DNA of 64,000 nt from Saprospiraceae bacterium (lineage in GTDB: Bacteria > Bacteroidota > Bacteroidia > Chitinophagales > Saprospiraceae). Location of the stretch: positions 2,948,001 to 3,012,000 of the forward strand of contig JADJLQ010000001.1 in NCBI GenBank assembly GCA_016709995.1, read 5' to 3'. The stretch's first letter is position 1. The number at the start of each line of letters is the position of its first letter. The notes under the pieces are model-generated. The model saw nothing but the letters and a program-made list of their open reading frames with translations. It was not told the origin of the DNA and made no database searches. Shown piece after piece: positions 17,959 to 26,861 of this stretch. Both the position numbers and the translations under genes were made by a program.

Positions 17959-19233
17959 TTAAAGGCCGGTAGCAACTGTATTAGACCCTCTTTCTTTCAC
18001 CAGGATAGAGCGTCCGCCGACTGATCTATACAATTTAATCGGTTCGAGTGCTGCTCCCGACCTCAAACGCGCTTCAGCGACCAATGTTCTTACATCGGTT
18101 TGGTAGGCGTCTTTAAGGATTTCTTCGCAAAGGCTTACATCATTATTCCACTGAGCTGCTTTCAAAGCATGCGTATCTATCAACAGGGCTTTGGCATAAG
18201 CTTGCATGATGGCCTCAACAGATTGTAACAAATCTTCCAGCGGATCTTTTACATTATGCGAAGCATCGATCATCCATCCCAGGTCTGTGGCATGATTCAT
18301 CTGCCGGTTATCCATGCCTTCAACCAATTCATTAAAAATAAGGAATAATTGATATGGTTTGATACTACCCACAGTAAGATCATCATCACCGTATTTGCTG
18401 TCATTGAAATGAAAGCCCCCTAATTTTTTTTCCATGAGCAGGAGGGATACGATCTGTTCTATATTGGCATTGGGCAGATGATGTCCGAGATCGACTAAGG
18501 TATAGGCTTGTTCTCCCAGTTTTTGAGCATATAATAAAGACTGGCCCCAGTCCCCTACCGTCATCGAATAAAAATTTGGTTCGTATGCTTTATATTCTAC
18601 AAACATCTTCCAATCAACAGGAAGATGACTATATATCTGAGACAATCCGTCCAATGTCCTTTGAAAGGCCTCTCTAAAATTTAATTGTCCGGGAAAACAA
18701 GATCCATCCGATAACCACACCGTGATAGACTTGGATCCAAGGGCGACCCCATGTCGGATGACCTCAATATTATGGTCAATGGCCTGTCTCCGGGTAGCTT
18801 TATCTGTATGTTGTAAAGATCCAAATTTATAACTCAATACCTGCCCTGGTTGATCCTGGAAGGTATTGGAATTGACTGCGTCAAAACTCAGATTATAAGA
18901 TGCTGCTAACGACTTGACTTTGTCAGCATCTTCAGGTATGTCCCAGGGTATGTGCAGGGATATCGCGCCACTGGATTGATTCAAAGCATGAATCAAACCT
19001 ACATCTTCTATTTTTTCTTCGAGATTACGAGGCTCACCTCCTCCTGAAAATCTCCCAAACCTTGTACCTCCGGTGCCAAGTGCCCAGCTTGGAATGGCCA
19101 CCTGAAAGTCAATCAGTTTTTGAATAATCACTTCTGAAGATGAGTGCGTTTTTTTGAAAAATTCAAAATGAAGACTGTGAGCATTTAAATAGCTTTCGTT
19201 ATAAAATTGGATCTGCTGAGGATCTAATCGCAT
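17959..19233 (-). CDS. rhaI: L-rhamnose isomerase (RhaI-like, TIM barrel)
   Basis: Cytoplasmic aldose-ketose isomerase of 424 residues, converting L-rhamnose to L-rhamnulose. Its form is that of the rhizobial/Pseudomonas stutzeri-type L-rhamnose isomerase, not E. coli RhaA: AIPSWALGTGGTRFGRF near the start, ITVWLSDGSCFPGQ, FVEYKAYEPNFYS (metal-ligand Glu), TLVDLGHHLPNANIEQIV and GGFHFNDSKYGDDDLTVGS (metal ligands Asp, His). The enzyme needs divalent metal such as Mn2+. It is the first gene of a two-gene unit with the FGGY kinase. A broader substrate range, as in the P. stutzeri enzyme, is possible. Confidence 0.88.
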   Translation of the reverse strand: MRLDPQQIQFYNESYLNAHSLHFEFFKKTHSSSEVIIQKLIDFQVAIPSWALGTGGTRFGRFSGGGEPRNLEEKIEDVGLIHALNQSSGAISLHIPWDIPEDADKVKSLAASYNLSFDAVNSNTFQDQPGQVLSYKFGSLQHTDKATRRQAIDHNIEVIRHGVALGSKSITVWLSDGSCFPGQLNFREAFQRTLDGLSQIYSHLPVDWKMFVEYKAYEPNFYSMTVGDWGQSLLYAQKLGEQAYTLVDLGHHLPNANIEQIVSLLLMEKKLGGFHFNDSKYGDDDLTVGSIKPYQLFLIFNELVEGMDNRQMNHATDLGWMIDASHNVKDPLEDLLQSVEAIMQAYAKALLIDTHALKAAQWNNDVSLCEEILKDAYQTDVRTLVAEARLRSGAALEPIKLYRSVGGRSILVKERGSNTVATGL

Positions 19234-19411
19234 GCTGTAATATTTAATAAAATTGGATCCTATAAAGATACATTTTACCTTTCACAAACAGTTCAGTGCC
19301 AGAGATAAAATAAAAGAGTTTCCCAGCAGTATACTAATACCTGTTAAATAAGCTTTAGATGTAAGAGGAATCAACCAAGGTGCGCCTATTAAATCATAAA
19401 ATTCCAAAAAG

Positions 19412-19735
19412 ATGAAAACCAGGATTTATTATATTTTGTTTTTAGCTATGGCTTTGGCACACATGAACTGCTCCAAAAGCAACAATGCTACTTGCGCCAA
19501 AAATTTTAGTTGGCAGCAAGAATTGTCCGCAGAAACCAGTGCATTGACTCAAGCTGCCTCAGCTTATGGTCAAAATCCCACGCCTGCAAACTGTGCTGCT
19601 TATAAAACTGCCGGCACTAATTATTTAAACAAAGCTGATGATGTTCAATCCTGTGCTACTGCAGCTGGTCAGGGTGCCGAGTTTAATCAAGCTATCGATC
19701 AGGCGAGGCAATCATTGAATAATATCCAGTGTTAA
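19412..19735 (+). CDS. Small exported Cys-containing protein, possible lipoprotein
   Basis: I do not recognise this 107-residue protein. It starts with a signal-peptide-like segment (residues 5-17 hydrophobic); Cys20 follows in AHMNCSKSN, which is a poor lipobox but could still be lipidated. The mature part is rich in Ala, Gln and Asn, mostly helical by composition, with Cys at about 27, 58, 78 and 107 that may pair in the periplasm. Its last 24 bases overlap the 3' end of the convergent sulfatase gene. Similar short Cys-containing exported proteins are common in Bacteroidota without known role. Confidence 0.65.
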   Translation: MKTRIYYILFLAMALAHMNCSKSNNATCAKNFSWQQELSAETSALTQAASAYGQNPTPANCAAYKTAGTNYLNKADDVQSCATAAGQGAEFNQAIDQARQSLNNIQC

Positions 19736-21424
19736 TCTTTTTTCTTCGCTTGGCAGATAACCAATACGATGTGCTATGGCTATGATGGTATCGCCCTGAT
19801 TGATGGGAATTGGCTGAGTATAAATGGACCAGGATTTAGCATTTTGCTCATGATGTAAAATTTTATAACCAATCGATGCGCCCGGAGTTTCGGACGCCAT
19901 AGAGATCTTTCCATTGCGCTTGACCATTGATGGCACAGCAGTCGTTGGTTGTTGATCTCCATGCCATATTGATTTGATGTAATCTTTTTCCTCCATCAAT
20001 CCTTTGTCATCCATCGCTTGCATCCATCGATCGCATTCATTTCTAAGCTCGGCCAGTTTTTTTTCATAGGTCGGATCCGCGGCAAGATTGTGCAACTCAT
20101 AAGGATCAGCCTGAGTATCAAAAAGTTCTTCGGCGGGTTTCTTTGGCCTAAACCATTGAGCCTGGTATTCATTTAATGCATGTGCATCGCGCAACCTCAA
20201 CAGCTCTTGCATGATGGGCATTTGTTCGCGATAAGCTACAGGGAGATAATATCCTTTTTCTGGTGAAAAATTGCGCAAATACTTAAATCTTTGATCTCTA
20301 ACAGCCCTAATCATATCATATCGCTCGTCAAACCGATCTGCTGCCGCATGAATATATTGTCTTTTTTCACTGGCGACATGGGATCCGGCGAAACTTCTAC
20401 CATCGATATTCTTGGGAGGATCTACTCCGGTCATGGACAGTATAGTTGGGAGAAAATCTATAAAACTGATCAACTGGCTGTCGATGGTACCTGCCTTCCA
20501 ATGGTCAGGATATCGAATGATCAAAGGCACTTTCAGACCGGAATCATAACACAAGCGTTTTTGTCTGGGTAAAGGTCCCCCATGATCTGGATACCAAAAT
20601 ATGATCGTACTATCCAATAAGCCATCAGCTTCCAATTGGGCAAGTATTTTGCCGACCTGATCATCCATCTGCTTTACATTGGAATACATCCGCCTGATAT
20701 CCTTCATTGCAACCGGAGTATTGGGTAGGTAGGGAGGCACTATAACTTGTTGATTTGAATCAATCCACAAGGAATCATTGGCTTTGACCCAAATCTGCGA
20801 CTCGTGAGTGACTTCAAAATTGAAAATGGAGAAAAATGGCTGACCGGGCTGTCGGTTTCGCCAATGTGCCTCCCGGCCACACTCATCCCATGCGGTGACC
20901 GGTGCAACAAACTGATAATCTTGCTTAGCCCTGTTTGTACAGTAATAGCCTTGCATTCTCATATACTCACTGTGCATTCTTGCATCTGCTGGTGGCATAG
21001 CTTCGTAGTATGGCAAACCAGGAGGAAAAGATTTTCGTTGTGTTTCTGACTGTGCTTTTGAAGGTCTGCCGCCGGCCCAAAACCCGGTGCGCATATGCAT
21101 AGCCCCTATGTGCGTGGGATACATACCCATCGAGAGCGCTGCCCTACTGGGTGCACATACTCCTGACGGGCTAAAACAATTTGGATATCGTACACCTTCT
21201 GCAGCCAACCTGCTCAATACAGGTGTGGTGATCGTTGAATCGCCAAAAGGTGGAATCACCGGGCTAAGGTCTTCTGTCACCAGCCACAATATATTGGGTC
21301 TAAAGGGTGTAACTAATTTGTTGTCAGGTTTTACATGATCCTGGCAGGAAATCAAAATTATTAGAAACAGAAAGCTGATAGTATACCTCATATGACTAAA
21401 TTTTTTCAAAAAGAATTTGAACAT
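19712..21424 (-). CDS. Sulfatase family S1, lipoprotein
   Basis: Exported sulfatase that hydrolyses sulfate esters or sulfamates of glycans. The catalytic Cys lies in VCAPSRAALSMG, a perfect CxPSR motif that must be oxidised to formylglycine; ILWLVTEDLSPVIPPFGD supplies metal acids and FWYPDHGGPLPRQK the distal DH pair. This layout resembles heparan N-sulfatase-like members. The ATG at 21424 shares its A with the stop of the upstream hydrolase (TAATG). An alternative ATG at 21391 directly precedes a short signal ending ILISC, a good lipobox, so the mature enzyme is probably lipid-anchored. Coupled to the alpha/beta hydrolase gene; its end overlaps the convergent small gene by 24 bp. Confidence 0.9.
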   Translation of the reverse strand: MFKFFLKKFSHMRYTISFLFLIILISCQDHVKPDNKLVTPFRPNILWLVTEDLSPVIPPFGDSTITTPVLSRLAAEGVRYPNCFSPSGVCAPSRAALSMGMYPTHIGAMHMRTGFWAGGRPSKAQSETQRKSFPPGLPYYEAMPPADARMHSEYMRMQGYYCTNRAKQDYQFVAPVTAWDECGREAHWRNRQPGQPFFSIFNFEVTHESQIWVKANDSLWIDSNQQVIVPPYLPNTPVAMKDIRRMYSNVKQMDDQVGKILAQLEADGLLDSTIIFWYPDHGGPLPRQKRLCYDSGLKVPLIIRYPDHWKAGTIDSQLISFIDFLPTILSMTGVDPPKNIDGRSFAGSHVASEKRQYIHAAADRFDERYDMIRAVRDQRFKYLRNFSPEKGYYLPVAYREQMPIMQELLRLRDAHALNEYQAQWFRPKKPAEELFDTQADPYELHNLAADPTYEKKLAELRNECDRWMQAMDDKGLMEEKDYIKSIWHGDQQPTTAVPSMVKRNGKISMASETPGASIGYKILHHEQNAKSWSIYTQPIPINQGDTIIAIAHRIGYLPSEEKRLTLDIIQ

Positions 21425-22494
21425 TAACTCTTGAATATCCACTTCATACCTTCTTTGGAAGCAAACATTTTAGCATGATCATGTGCTGATCCCTCGACGA
21501 TAGTTAGTTTCCACCTTTTACCATATATGTGTTGCAGATAATCCATAAAAAGCACAGCCCTTTCCCTTCTCTGAAGACCTTGAAGTAGCGCCGGACAGGT
21601 GCGATCCATGGAGCTGTCGTTGGGGTCGTTGTCAAGTGCTCCAACGAAATAAGCAACTTTGCGATCAGCTAACTGAGATTTATATCTGTCGGCGCCTGTA
21701 CGATTCATGTATTCATTAAATCCGACAAGCCCATACTTATAGATGTCATAGCCAGCATTGCAACTGGTATCTGCTGGAATAGAAAACCGACCTGGGGTAT
21801 TTAAAACAGGCCTCTCCGGAGTAAGATAGGTATAAGTGGAAGGTGCTGCCACCAGGTATTTAATCTCGATACCATACAATTTCTTCACTTTATCATGAAT
21901 CAGATTGCCTGCACAGTACCTGTTGACATATTGTCCTCCGGCAGAATTGCCCGCCACAATGATATGCCTGATATTCGGAAAATGTCCCGAACTCAGTATA
22001 CGCAAAATAAGGCTATCCATGATTTCAAAAGAGCTTATTTGTGCCTCTCTCGGGTGTTGAGTTGAGTGCATGATAGAAGTATCTCCTTGTTTCCATCCAT
22101 TACTAGTCCAAAAAATATGATCTTCAGTCAATAGATCCTCATTGCCATTAAAATCCCGCTCCATCACTAACCCGGGGGTCATGATCAAGGTTCGATCCGT
22201 AGCCTTCGCTTTGGCCGCAGCGATCTTCATATTCTGATGATAAGTGTAAGGATTACGGCTATTGCCGTGAATGACAATGACCAGACGGTTTATCTTTTTA
22301 TCCGATAAATCCAAAGCCGGAGATGAAAAATAATTGAGCTTCAGGGGTATTTGATTGACTATACAAGTAAAACTGGTGGCAGAGATTTCACGTGGTGGGT
22401 TCTGCGCTCCAGTCTCATAAAACAGAGTACAACAGAAAAAAATAAGAAAAATAAGCTTGTAACGTGAAGCAATGAAAGAAAATAATTTCATCAC
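21424..22494 (-). CDS. Exported alpha/beta hydrolase (esterase-like)
   Basis: Protein of 356 residues with an N-terminal signal (about 1-30, ending ETGAQ). The alpha/beta-hydrolase fold shows LVIVIHGNSRNPYTY (oxyanion-hole HG), IIVAGNSAGGQYVNRYC (nucleophile elbow GNSAGG) and EGSAHDHAKMF near the end, giving the catalytic His. KVAYFVGALDNDPND is likely to provide the acid. It resembles polyhydroxybutyrate-depolymerase/feruloyl-esterase-like secreted hydrolases, but the substrate is not clear. It is coupled to a sulfatase gene (TAATG), so removal of an ester decoration from the same sulfated polysaccharide is a reasonable inference. Confidence 0.82.
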   Translation of the reverse strand: MMKLFSFIASRYKLIFLIFFCCTLFYETGAQNPPREISATSFTCIVNQIPLKLNYFSSPALDLSDKKINRLVIVIHGNSRNPYTYHQNMKIAAAKAKATDRTLIMTPGLVMERDFNGNEDLLTEDHIFWTSNGWKQGDTSIMHSTQHPREAQISSFEIMDSLILRILSSGHFPNIRHIIVAGNSAGGQYVNRYCAGNLIHDKVKKLYGIEIKYLVAAPSTYTYLTPERPVLNTPGRFSIPADTSCNAGYDIYKYGLVGFNEYMNRTGADRYKSQLADRKVAYFVGALDNDPNDSSMDRTCPALLQGLQRRERAVLFMDYLQHIYGKRWKLTIVEGSAHDHAKMFASKEGMKWIFKS

Positions 22495-22715
22495 TAAAAT
22501 TAATACAATACCTTGAATTATAAAGACACTGACATTAAAAATGCCTTTGCCTCATTTGTTCCACTACTAAAATATTTTATATCTATGGGACAAAGTAAAG
22601 TTGAGCGCAGGTCGTGCGATTAGTCTTACTATAATGGCTTATCTAAGGCAGCTAAGTGCGGAAATAAAATCCATCACCTTATTGGGACAAGTAAGGCTCT
22701 CGTTAGCAATTCTCA

Positions 22716-23348
22716 TCATCCAAACGAATTCAACAGCTTGATTTCGTTTCTATACAATAATATTTTCTCATCATTTTCCAGCTGCTTAAGTAGACTGGAA
22801 ATAACGACACGCGAAGTAGCTAAGTCATCGGCTATGAGATAATGAGAGACTTTAATGACACTCGATCCGGTGATACGTTGTTTTTCCTTCAGATAGGCTA
22901 CTAACCTTTCGTCTAACTTATGGAAGGCTATACTCTCGATAGATTTTAAAAGCTCCAAAAATCTAACATTAAAGCTTTGCATTATATATCGCTTCCAGGT
23001 AGGATATTTACACAGCCATTCCTCAAGTTTTTGATGCGGAATGGCTATTAACTCGACATCTTCATCAGCAATAGCTTTGATTTCACTTTTTTTAGCCTCC
23101 ATACAACAACTGTATGCAAAAGAACAACTGTCATTAGAGCTCAAATAATACAGTAAGATTTCTTTACCTGAGTCATCTCTGCTAAATACTTTAATAGTTC
23201 CTTCGACGACGATAGGCATGATTCTGATAATCTTGCCATACTCTATAATAATCTCTCCTTCCTTATAATGCCTCACTTCTCCATACTGATAAATTTCTTC
23301 CACCAGGGCTGGCTCAAAAATGGAAGCAAAGATATTTTTACTAATCAT
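22716..23348 (-). CDS. Crp/Fnr family regulator, Cys-rich, likely controls the sulfur cluster
   Basis: Transcription factor of 210 residues: N-terminal cyclic-nucleotide-binding-like beta barrel (about 20-115), dimer helix (about 120-145), C-terminal winged helix with the recognition region LIADDLATSRVVISSLLKQLE. The sensor barrel has Cys75, Cys81 and Cys82 in NDSCSFAYSCCMEAKKS, in place of the phosphate-binding loop of cAMP-binding Crp. This Cys group is what I recall from Bacteroidota Crp/Fnr proteins next to sulfur genes and could sense persulfide or redox state (inference). Its ATG lies five bases past the stop of the OprD-like gene, so it ends the run YeeE-YeeE-porin-regulator, all on one strand. 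Confidence 0.87.
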   Translation of the reverse strand: MISKNIFASIFEPALVEEIYQYGEVRHYKEGEIIIEYGKIIRIMPIVVEGTIKVFSRDDSGKEILLYYLSSNDSCSFAYSCCMEAKKSEIKAIADEDVELIAIPHQKLEEWLCKYPTWKRYIMQSFNVRFLELLKSIESIAFHKLDERLVAYLKEKQRITGSSVIKVSHYLIADDLATSRVVISSLLKQLENDEKILLYRNEIKLLNSFG

Positions 23349-23353
23349 AATAT

Positions 23354-24784
23354 CTAAAAACGGTAGTTTAAAACCACATTATACTGCATCATATCTACTT
23401 TATTAATTTCATATTTCCCAATCCCATAGGTGTCGCCTACTTTGAGTTTTCCAACAACTAAAATCTGAAGTTCCAATCCCTTTATTGAATGATCAAAGAT
23501 ATATCGCATATCACCATTTATCTGAGCATATGAAGGTAAGCCATATTTATTTAAACGATAACTTTTAACATCTGGCAATTTGAAATACCCCAAAGCCAAG
23601 GATGTTTTAAAGTTTGATTTTTGGAAATTGTGATTAATCTTGCTCATAAAAGCGTGCGTATCGCCCAAGCCTTCATTTCGCTCTCGCGGCATAAAAGTAA
23701 AAAAAGGGTCTCTGCCCCACTCTCTTGGAATCAAATAGCGACCAGCTGAGGTAATGCGGTTATAATTTAGGCTTGCCTCCCAAGCTTTATTTTTCCAACC
23801 CACTTTAGCTCCAAAGGTCACTGCTTTGGCATCCTTCGCCATATAGGTTTTTGAGTTGTCTTCATTGCCTCCGTGGCCGATTGCATCTTCTCTGACAAAT
23901 TGTCCAGCAAGGGTAAGGGCACTTTGGTTCTTTAAAGGAAACCGCCAATCGGCTTGCAACAATAAGGAGTTAAATATATTTTGAGTATATAGATTCCATG
24001 CTTGTATTTCAAGATGCTTTTTGATTTTAAAGTGCATACCCAACATGAAAACGCCTGCACTGCTTAGGTTATTGATATACTGAGATTTTGTACCGTCAGG
24101 ATTTACTCCAACCGGATAAATGGCCATGGATTTTCCAATATCAAACCATTTGGTAGTAGATCTGGGAGAAATGCTATATAGCCAACCTCCTTCCAGTGTA
24201 GTATTTTTAATATCATTTAATTCAAACCATAGCCCTTCAACACCGGTAGCTCGCATCCTTCCGTCTTGTAAATTAATAAAGGGAGTATTTATTAATTGCC
24301 TCCCAAATATAATAGAGGATTTTTTATAGAAATATGTCAGATTAAATTCTTCCAGCCTGGAAATATCTTTTTTGTTATAAGGATCCTGAATATCAAACAG
24401 CCCGATTTCATATCTATTAGATTGACCTGTAGCTGAGTCTTGTTTTCCCAGATCAGAGGAACCAACGTTAAATGTATAAAAGCCGCTAAGCGTAAACTGA
24501 AATTTATGAAATTGAGCCGTTTTAAATCGCAAGCCCCCACCGGCAGCATGAGCATAATAATCTGAATAGTCACTTTTATTTTGGGTACTCATAAAAAAAT
24601 ACCGAAAGTGACCATTGACCTGACCTCTTTTAAATGCCGACCATAGTGAAGTAGAATCCTCCACTTTAATTTGTTCGTTTTGATATAAAGCCGGTTTTTC
24701 TAAAATTTCCTGATGCTGGCCCCACAGAGTTGGATATCCGATCAGTCCAATCAAGGTGATTATAAGTTTGTATATATGCTGCAT
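23354..24784 (-). CDS. OprD-family outer membrane porin
   Basis: Outer-membrane beta-barrel of 476 residues with signal peptide 1-22 (ending LWGQ) and a terminal aromatic (LNYRF), the usual barrel-insertion signal. IIFGRQLINTPFINLQDGRM is the hallmark OprD/OpcM-family stretch; alternating hydrophobic strands fill the rest. OprD porins admit small anionic or amino-acid-like solutes. Placed between YeeE/YedE transporters and a Crp/Fnr regulator, this one probably admits thiosulfate or other sulfur oxyanions (inference). The gene starts 151 bp after the YeeE/YedE stop; an imperfect palindrome ATTGC-N7-GCAAT lies in that gap. Confidence 0.85.
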   Translation of the reverse strand: MQHIYKLIITLIGLIGYPTLWGQHQEILEKPALYQNEQIKVEDSTSLWSAFKRGQVNGHFRYFFMSTQNKSDYSDYYAHAAGGGLRFKTAQFHKFQFTLSGFYTFNVGSSDLGKQDSATGQSNRYEIGLFDIQDPYNKKDISRLEEFNLTYFYKKSSIIFGRQLINTPFINLQDGRMRATGVEGLWFELNDIKNTTLEGGWLYSISPRSTTKWFDIGKSMAIYPVGVNPDGTKSQYINNLSSAGVFMLGMHFKIKKHLEIQAWNLYTQNIFNSLLLQADWRFPLKNQSALTLAGQFVREDAIGHGGNEDNSKTYMAKDAKAVTFGAKVGWKNKAWEASLNYNRITSAGRYLIPREWGRDPFFTFMPRERNEGLGDTHAFMSKINHNFQKSNFKTSLALGYFKLPDVKSYRLNKYGLPSYAQINGDMRYIFDHSIKGLELQILVVGKLKVGDTYGIGKYEINKVDMMQYNVVLNYRF

Positions 24785-24935
24785 AAAAAATCAATGGTAT
24801 AAGAGCATGCTATTAACACACTGCATTCGTATTTATAGTTTATAGGGAAAACATCCTGATTTATTGCTTTCAAGGCAATTTATTTCGTTTCCTTTTAAAA
24901 TCTTCCTTTTACCTTAAGGGTTTCTCTAATATACT

Positions 24936-25349
24936 TTAGTGAGGCAGATTTTCTCTGAAATATCCATATAAAAAGGTACCTACAACAGAAAACAGAAAAA
25001 CAATAGCCATGGACAAAAAACCATATCCTATATTAACAACCATAGGACCAGGGCATGCTCCACTCAAAGCCCATCCTAAACCAAAGATGGTGCCTCCAAT
25101 CAGGTATCGAATGATTGATTTTTCTTTGGGATAAAAAGTAATAGGATTGCCATGATAATCCCTTAGTTCAAACTTTTTTATTAAATAGACGCCCATCACT
25201 CCTAAAATGACAGCAGTTCCAATAATGCCATACATATGAAAAGATTGAAAGCGAAACATTTCCTGAATTCTATACCAGGATATTACTTCTGACTTGGCCA
25301 TCACTATTCCAAATACAATACCAAGCAATAAAAATTTTAATAATTTCAT
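24936..25349 (-). CDS. YeeE/YedE (DUF6691) half-transporter, thiosulfate/sulfur uptake type
   Basis: Inner-membrane protein of 137 residues with four hydrophobic segments. GWALSGACPGPMVVNIGYG has the conserved Cys in the SGxCPGP motif of the YeeE/YedE (TsuA) superfamily, where Cys residues relay thiosulfate or sulfide-like ligands through the membrane. It is half the size of TsuA, so it probably pairs with the adjacent 186-residue protein, only 4 bp upstream, to form a full carrier. This two-gene split is common in Bacteroidota and Proteobacteria beside persulfide dioxygenase genes. Confidence 0.86.
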   Translation of the reverse strand: MKLLKFLLLGIVFGIVMAKSEVISWYRIQEMFRFQSFHMYGIIGTAVILGVMGVYLIKKFELRDYHGNPITFYPKEKSIIRYLIGGTIFGLGWALSGACPGPMVVNIGYGFLSMAIVFLFSVVGTFLYGYFRENLPH

Positions 25350-25353
25350 TTGA

Positions 25354-25914
25354 TTAAAAAATTAAAGGGAGAATCAAAAAAGTCATTATCAATCCTCCAA
25401 TAAAAAAACCAACAACTGCGATTAAGGAAGGCCCCTGCAAATCAGATAGTCCGCTAATAGCATGTCCCGATGTACACCCACCTGCATATCTTGCACCAAA
25501 TCCAACCATCAACCCTCCCAACGCCAAAACCAAAAACCCTTTGATCGAAGTGATGGCTTTTAAACCAAACAGCTCATCAGGTTGAAAAGAAGAAGGGGCT
25601 GCCATACCTAATTCGTTCAGATTATAGATAGTCGCCTCCGAAATTTTAATCACCTCATTTTTACCGGACAGAAATTGTTTTGACACAAATCCACCTAAAA
25701 TAGCTCCAACCAAAAAGACCAAATTCCAAGTCTGGCTGCGCCAATTAAAATTAAAAAATTTGACTTTTTTGCCTAATCCGACTGCGGCGCATATTGTCCT
25801 CAGGTTTGAAGAGAACCCAAACGCCTGGCCAAAGTATAAAAGAAAAAACATGATAGCAGCTATCATAGTTCCTGAAAACCACCATGACCATGATTGTGTA
25901 ATAAATTCTCCCAT
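25354..25914 (-). CDS. YeeE/YedE half-transporter
   Basis: Inner-membrane protein of 186 residues with about five helices. RYAGGCTSGHAISGLSDLQ near residue 145 is the signature GGCTSGHxISG of the YeeE/YedE (TsuA-like) family with its transport Cys. With the 137-residue protein that follows after 4 bp it makes a heterodimeric equivalent of the full-length carrier for thiosulfate or another reduced sulfur compound. Upstream is a universal stress protein 15 bp away; the three genes are surely in one transcript. Confidence 0.88.
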   Translation of the reverse strand: MGEFITQSWSWWFSGTMIAAIMFFLLYFGQAFGFSSNLRTICAAVGLGKKVKFFNFNWRSQTWNLVFLVGAILGGFVSKQFLSGKNEVIKISEATIYNLNELGMAAPSSFQPDELFGLKAITSIKGFLVLALGGLMVGFGARYAGGCTSGHAISGLSDLQGPSLIAVVGFFIGGLIMTFLILPLIF

Positions 25915-25929
25915 TATTTTTAAATGATA

Positions 25930-26784
25930 TTATTTTAAATGAAATGAAATGATAGGCTTAAAAAGATGATTGATCAGTTTTTCGGTCGCACTGTGGTGAA
26001 ACAGTCCACCTTTGCCATGAGTGCCTATACAAACTATATCCATATTATTCTGCTCATTAAAATGAATGACACCATCTTCCACATCCTCATCACTGATGGT
26101 ATGACAAGCATAATTGCCTATATCATTCAGTGCCGCAAAAGTGTTCATATTCTCCATCACATTATTAGGCACCTCAGTTACATTTTTTGAAGTAATCTGG
26201 AGCAGGTGAATCCTGGTATCGAATGCCTTAATTATTTTATGTAAAAATTGAAGATCTTCCTTTTCCGGGTGATTAAAATTGTGCACCAACAGAATATTTT
26301 GAATATTAAGGTCAGACCGGTCACACATTAAAGAAAGCAGGGGAATCCTTGAATTGCGCGCGACTATTTGGGTCTCAGAACCAGACAGTTTTTCTTTTAA
26401 GCCCCAAGCGCCTTTCGTGCCCATGACGATCAAATCAAACTCATGCGACTCCGCAAAACTCAAAATGCTATCTATAAGTTTGCCTAATACAAAATGGGTA
26501 TGAATTTCATTGCTATAGAGCACATGGAGATTATCCAGCTTCCGATTAGCAATATCCTTTTGATGAACCAGGTATTGAATGTCTATATCGTCACAAGATT
26601 GTATGTTTTCGTTACTGTCCATGGTGACCGAATCAGGTGCATTGAGTACATGAAGAAAATGTATTTCTACAGGGGTTTTTTCCGCAAGTTTTCTTACCAT
26701 TAAGTAGGCATATTCTGCCTGCACAGAGAAATCTGTAGGAATCAATATTTTTAACTTTTCATCCATGGTAGACGAGTTTATCAA
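25930..26784 (-). CDS. Universal stress protein, tandem UspA domains
   Basis: Cytoplasmic protein of 284 residues with two UspA folds (about 8-150 and 160-284). The first begins KILIPTDFSVQAEYAYLMV and ends DLIVMGTKGAWGLKEKLSGS, a GxxG-type ATP-binding stretch; the second ends DIVCIGTHGKGGLFHHSATE, also a glycine-rich nucleotide motif. Tandem-domain USPs are common in Bacteroidota. It is the first gene after the terminator that follows the persulfide dioxygenase gene and precedes the YeeE pair by 15 bp. Its role in sulfur stress is inferred from position only. Confidence 0.88.
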   Translation of the reverse strand: MINSSTMDEKLKILIPTDFSVQAEYAYLMVRKLAEKTPVEIHFLHVLNAPDSVTMDSNENIQSCDDIDIQYLVHQKDIANRKLDNLHVLYSNEIHTHFVLGKLIDSILSFAESHEFDLIVMGTKGAWGLKEKLSGSETQIVARNSRIPLLSLMCDRSDLNIQNILLVHNFNHPEKEDLQFLHKIIKAFDTRIHLLQITSKNVTEVPNNVMENMNTFAALNDIGNYACHTISDEDVEDGVIHFNEQNNMDIVCIGTHGKGGLFHHSATEKLINHLFKPIISFHLK

Positions 26785-26817
26785 ATTTTATACTTCGTAT
26801 TTATTTATGTGGTTCCA

Positions 26818-26848
26818 GAAAAAGAGGTTGCCGGAAAAGGCAACCTCT
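26818..26848 (-). terminator. Rho-independent terminator after the persulfide dioxygenase gene
   Basis: Ten-base perfect inverted repeat AGAGGTTGCC / GGCAACCTCT at 26823-26848 with a six-base loop; read on the minus strand it is followed by a short T run. It lies 14 bp past the stop of the dioxygenase gene and separates it from the USP-YeeE unit. Confidence 0.85.
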
Positions 26849-26861
26849 ACCTTTTCAACTA

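Noticed and set aside
24853..24885. Palindrome ATTGC-N7-GCAAT ahead of the OprD gene as a Crp/Fnr site
   Set aside because: It does not resemble the palindrome at 28330 and five-base arms are expected by chance in AT-rich DNA.
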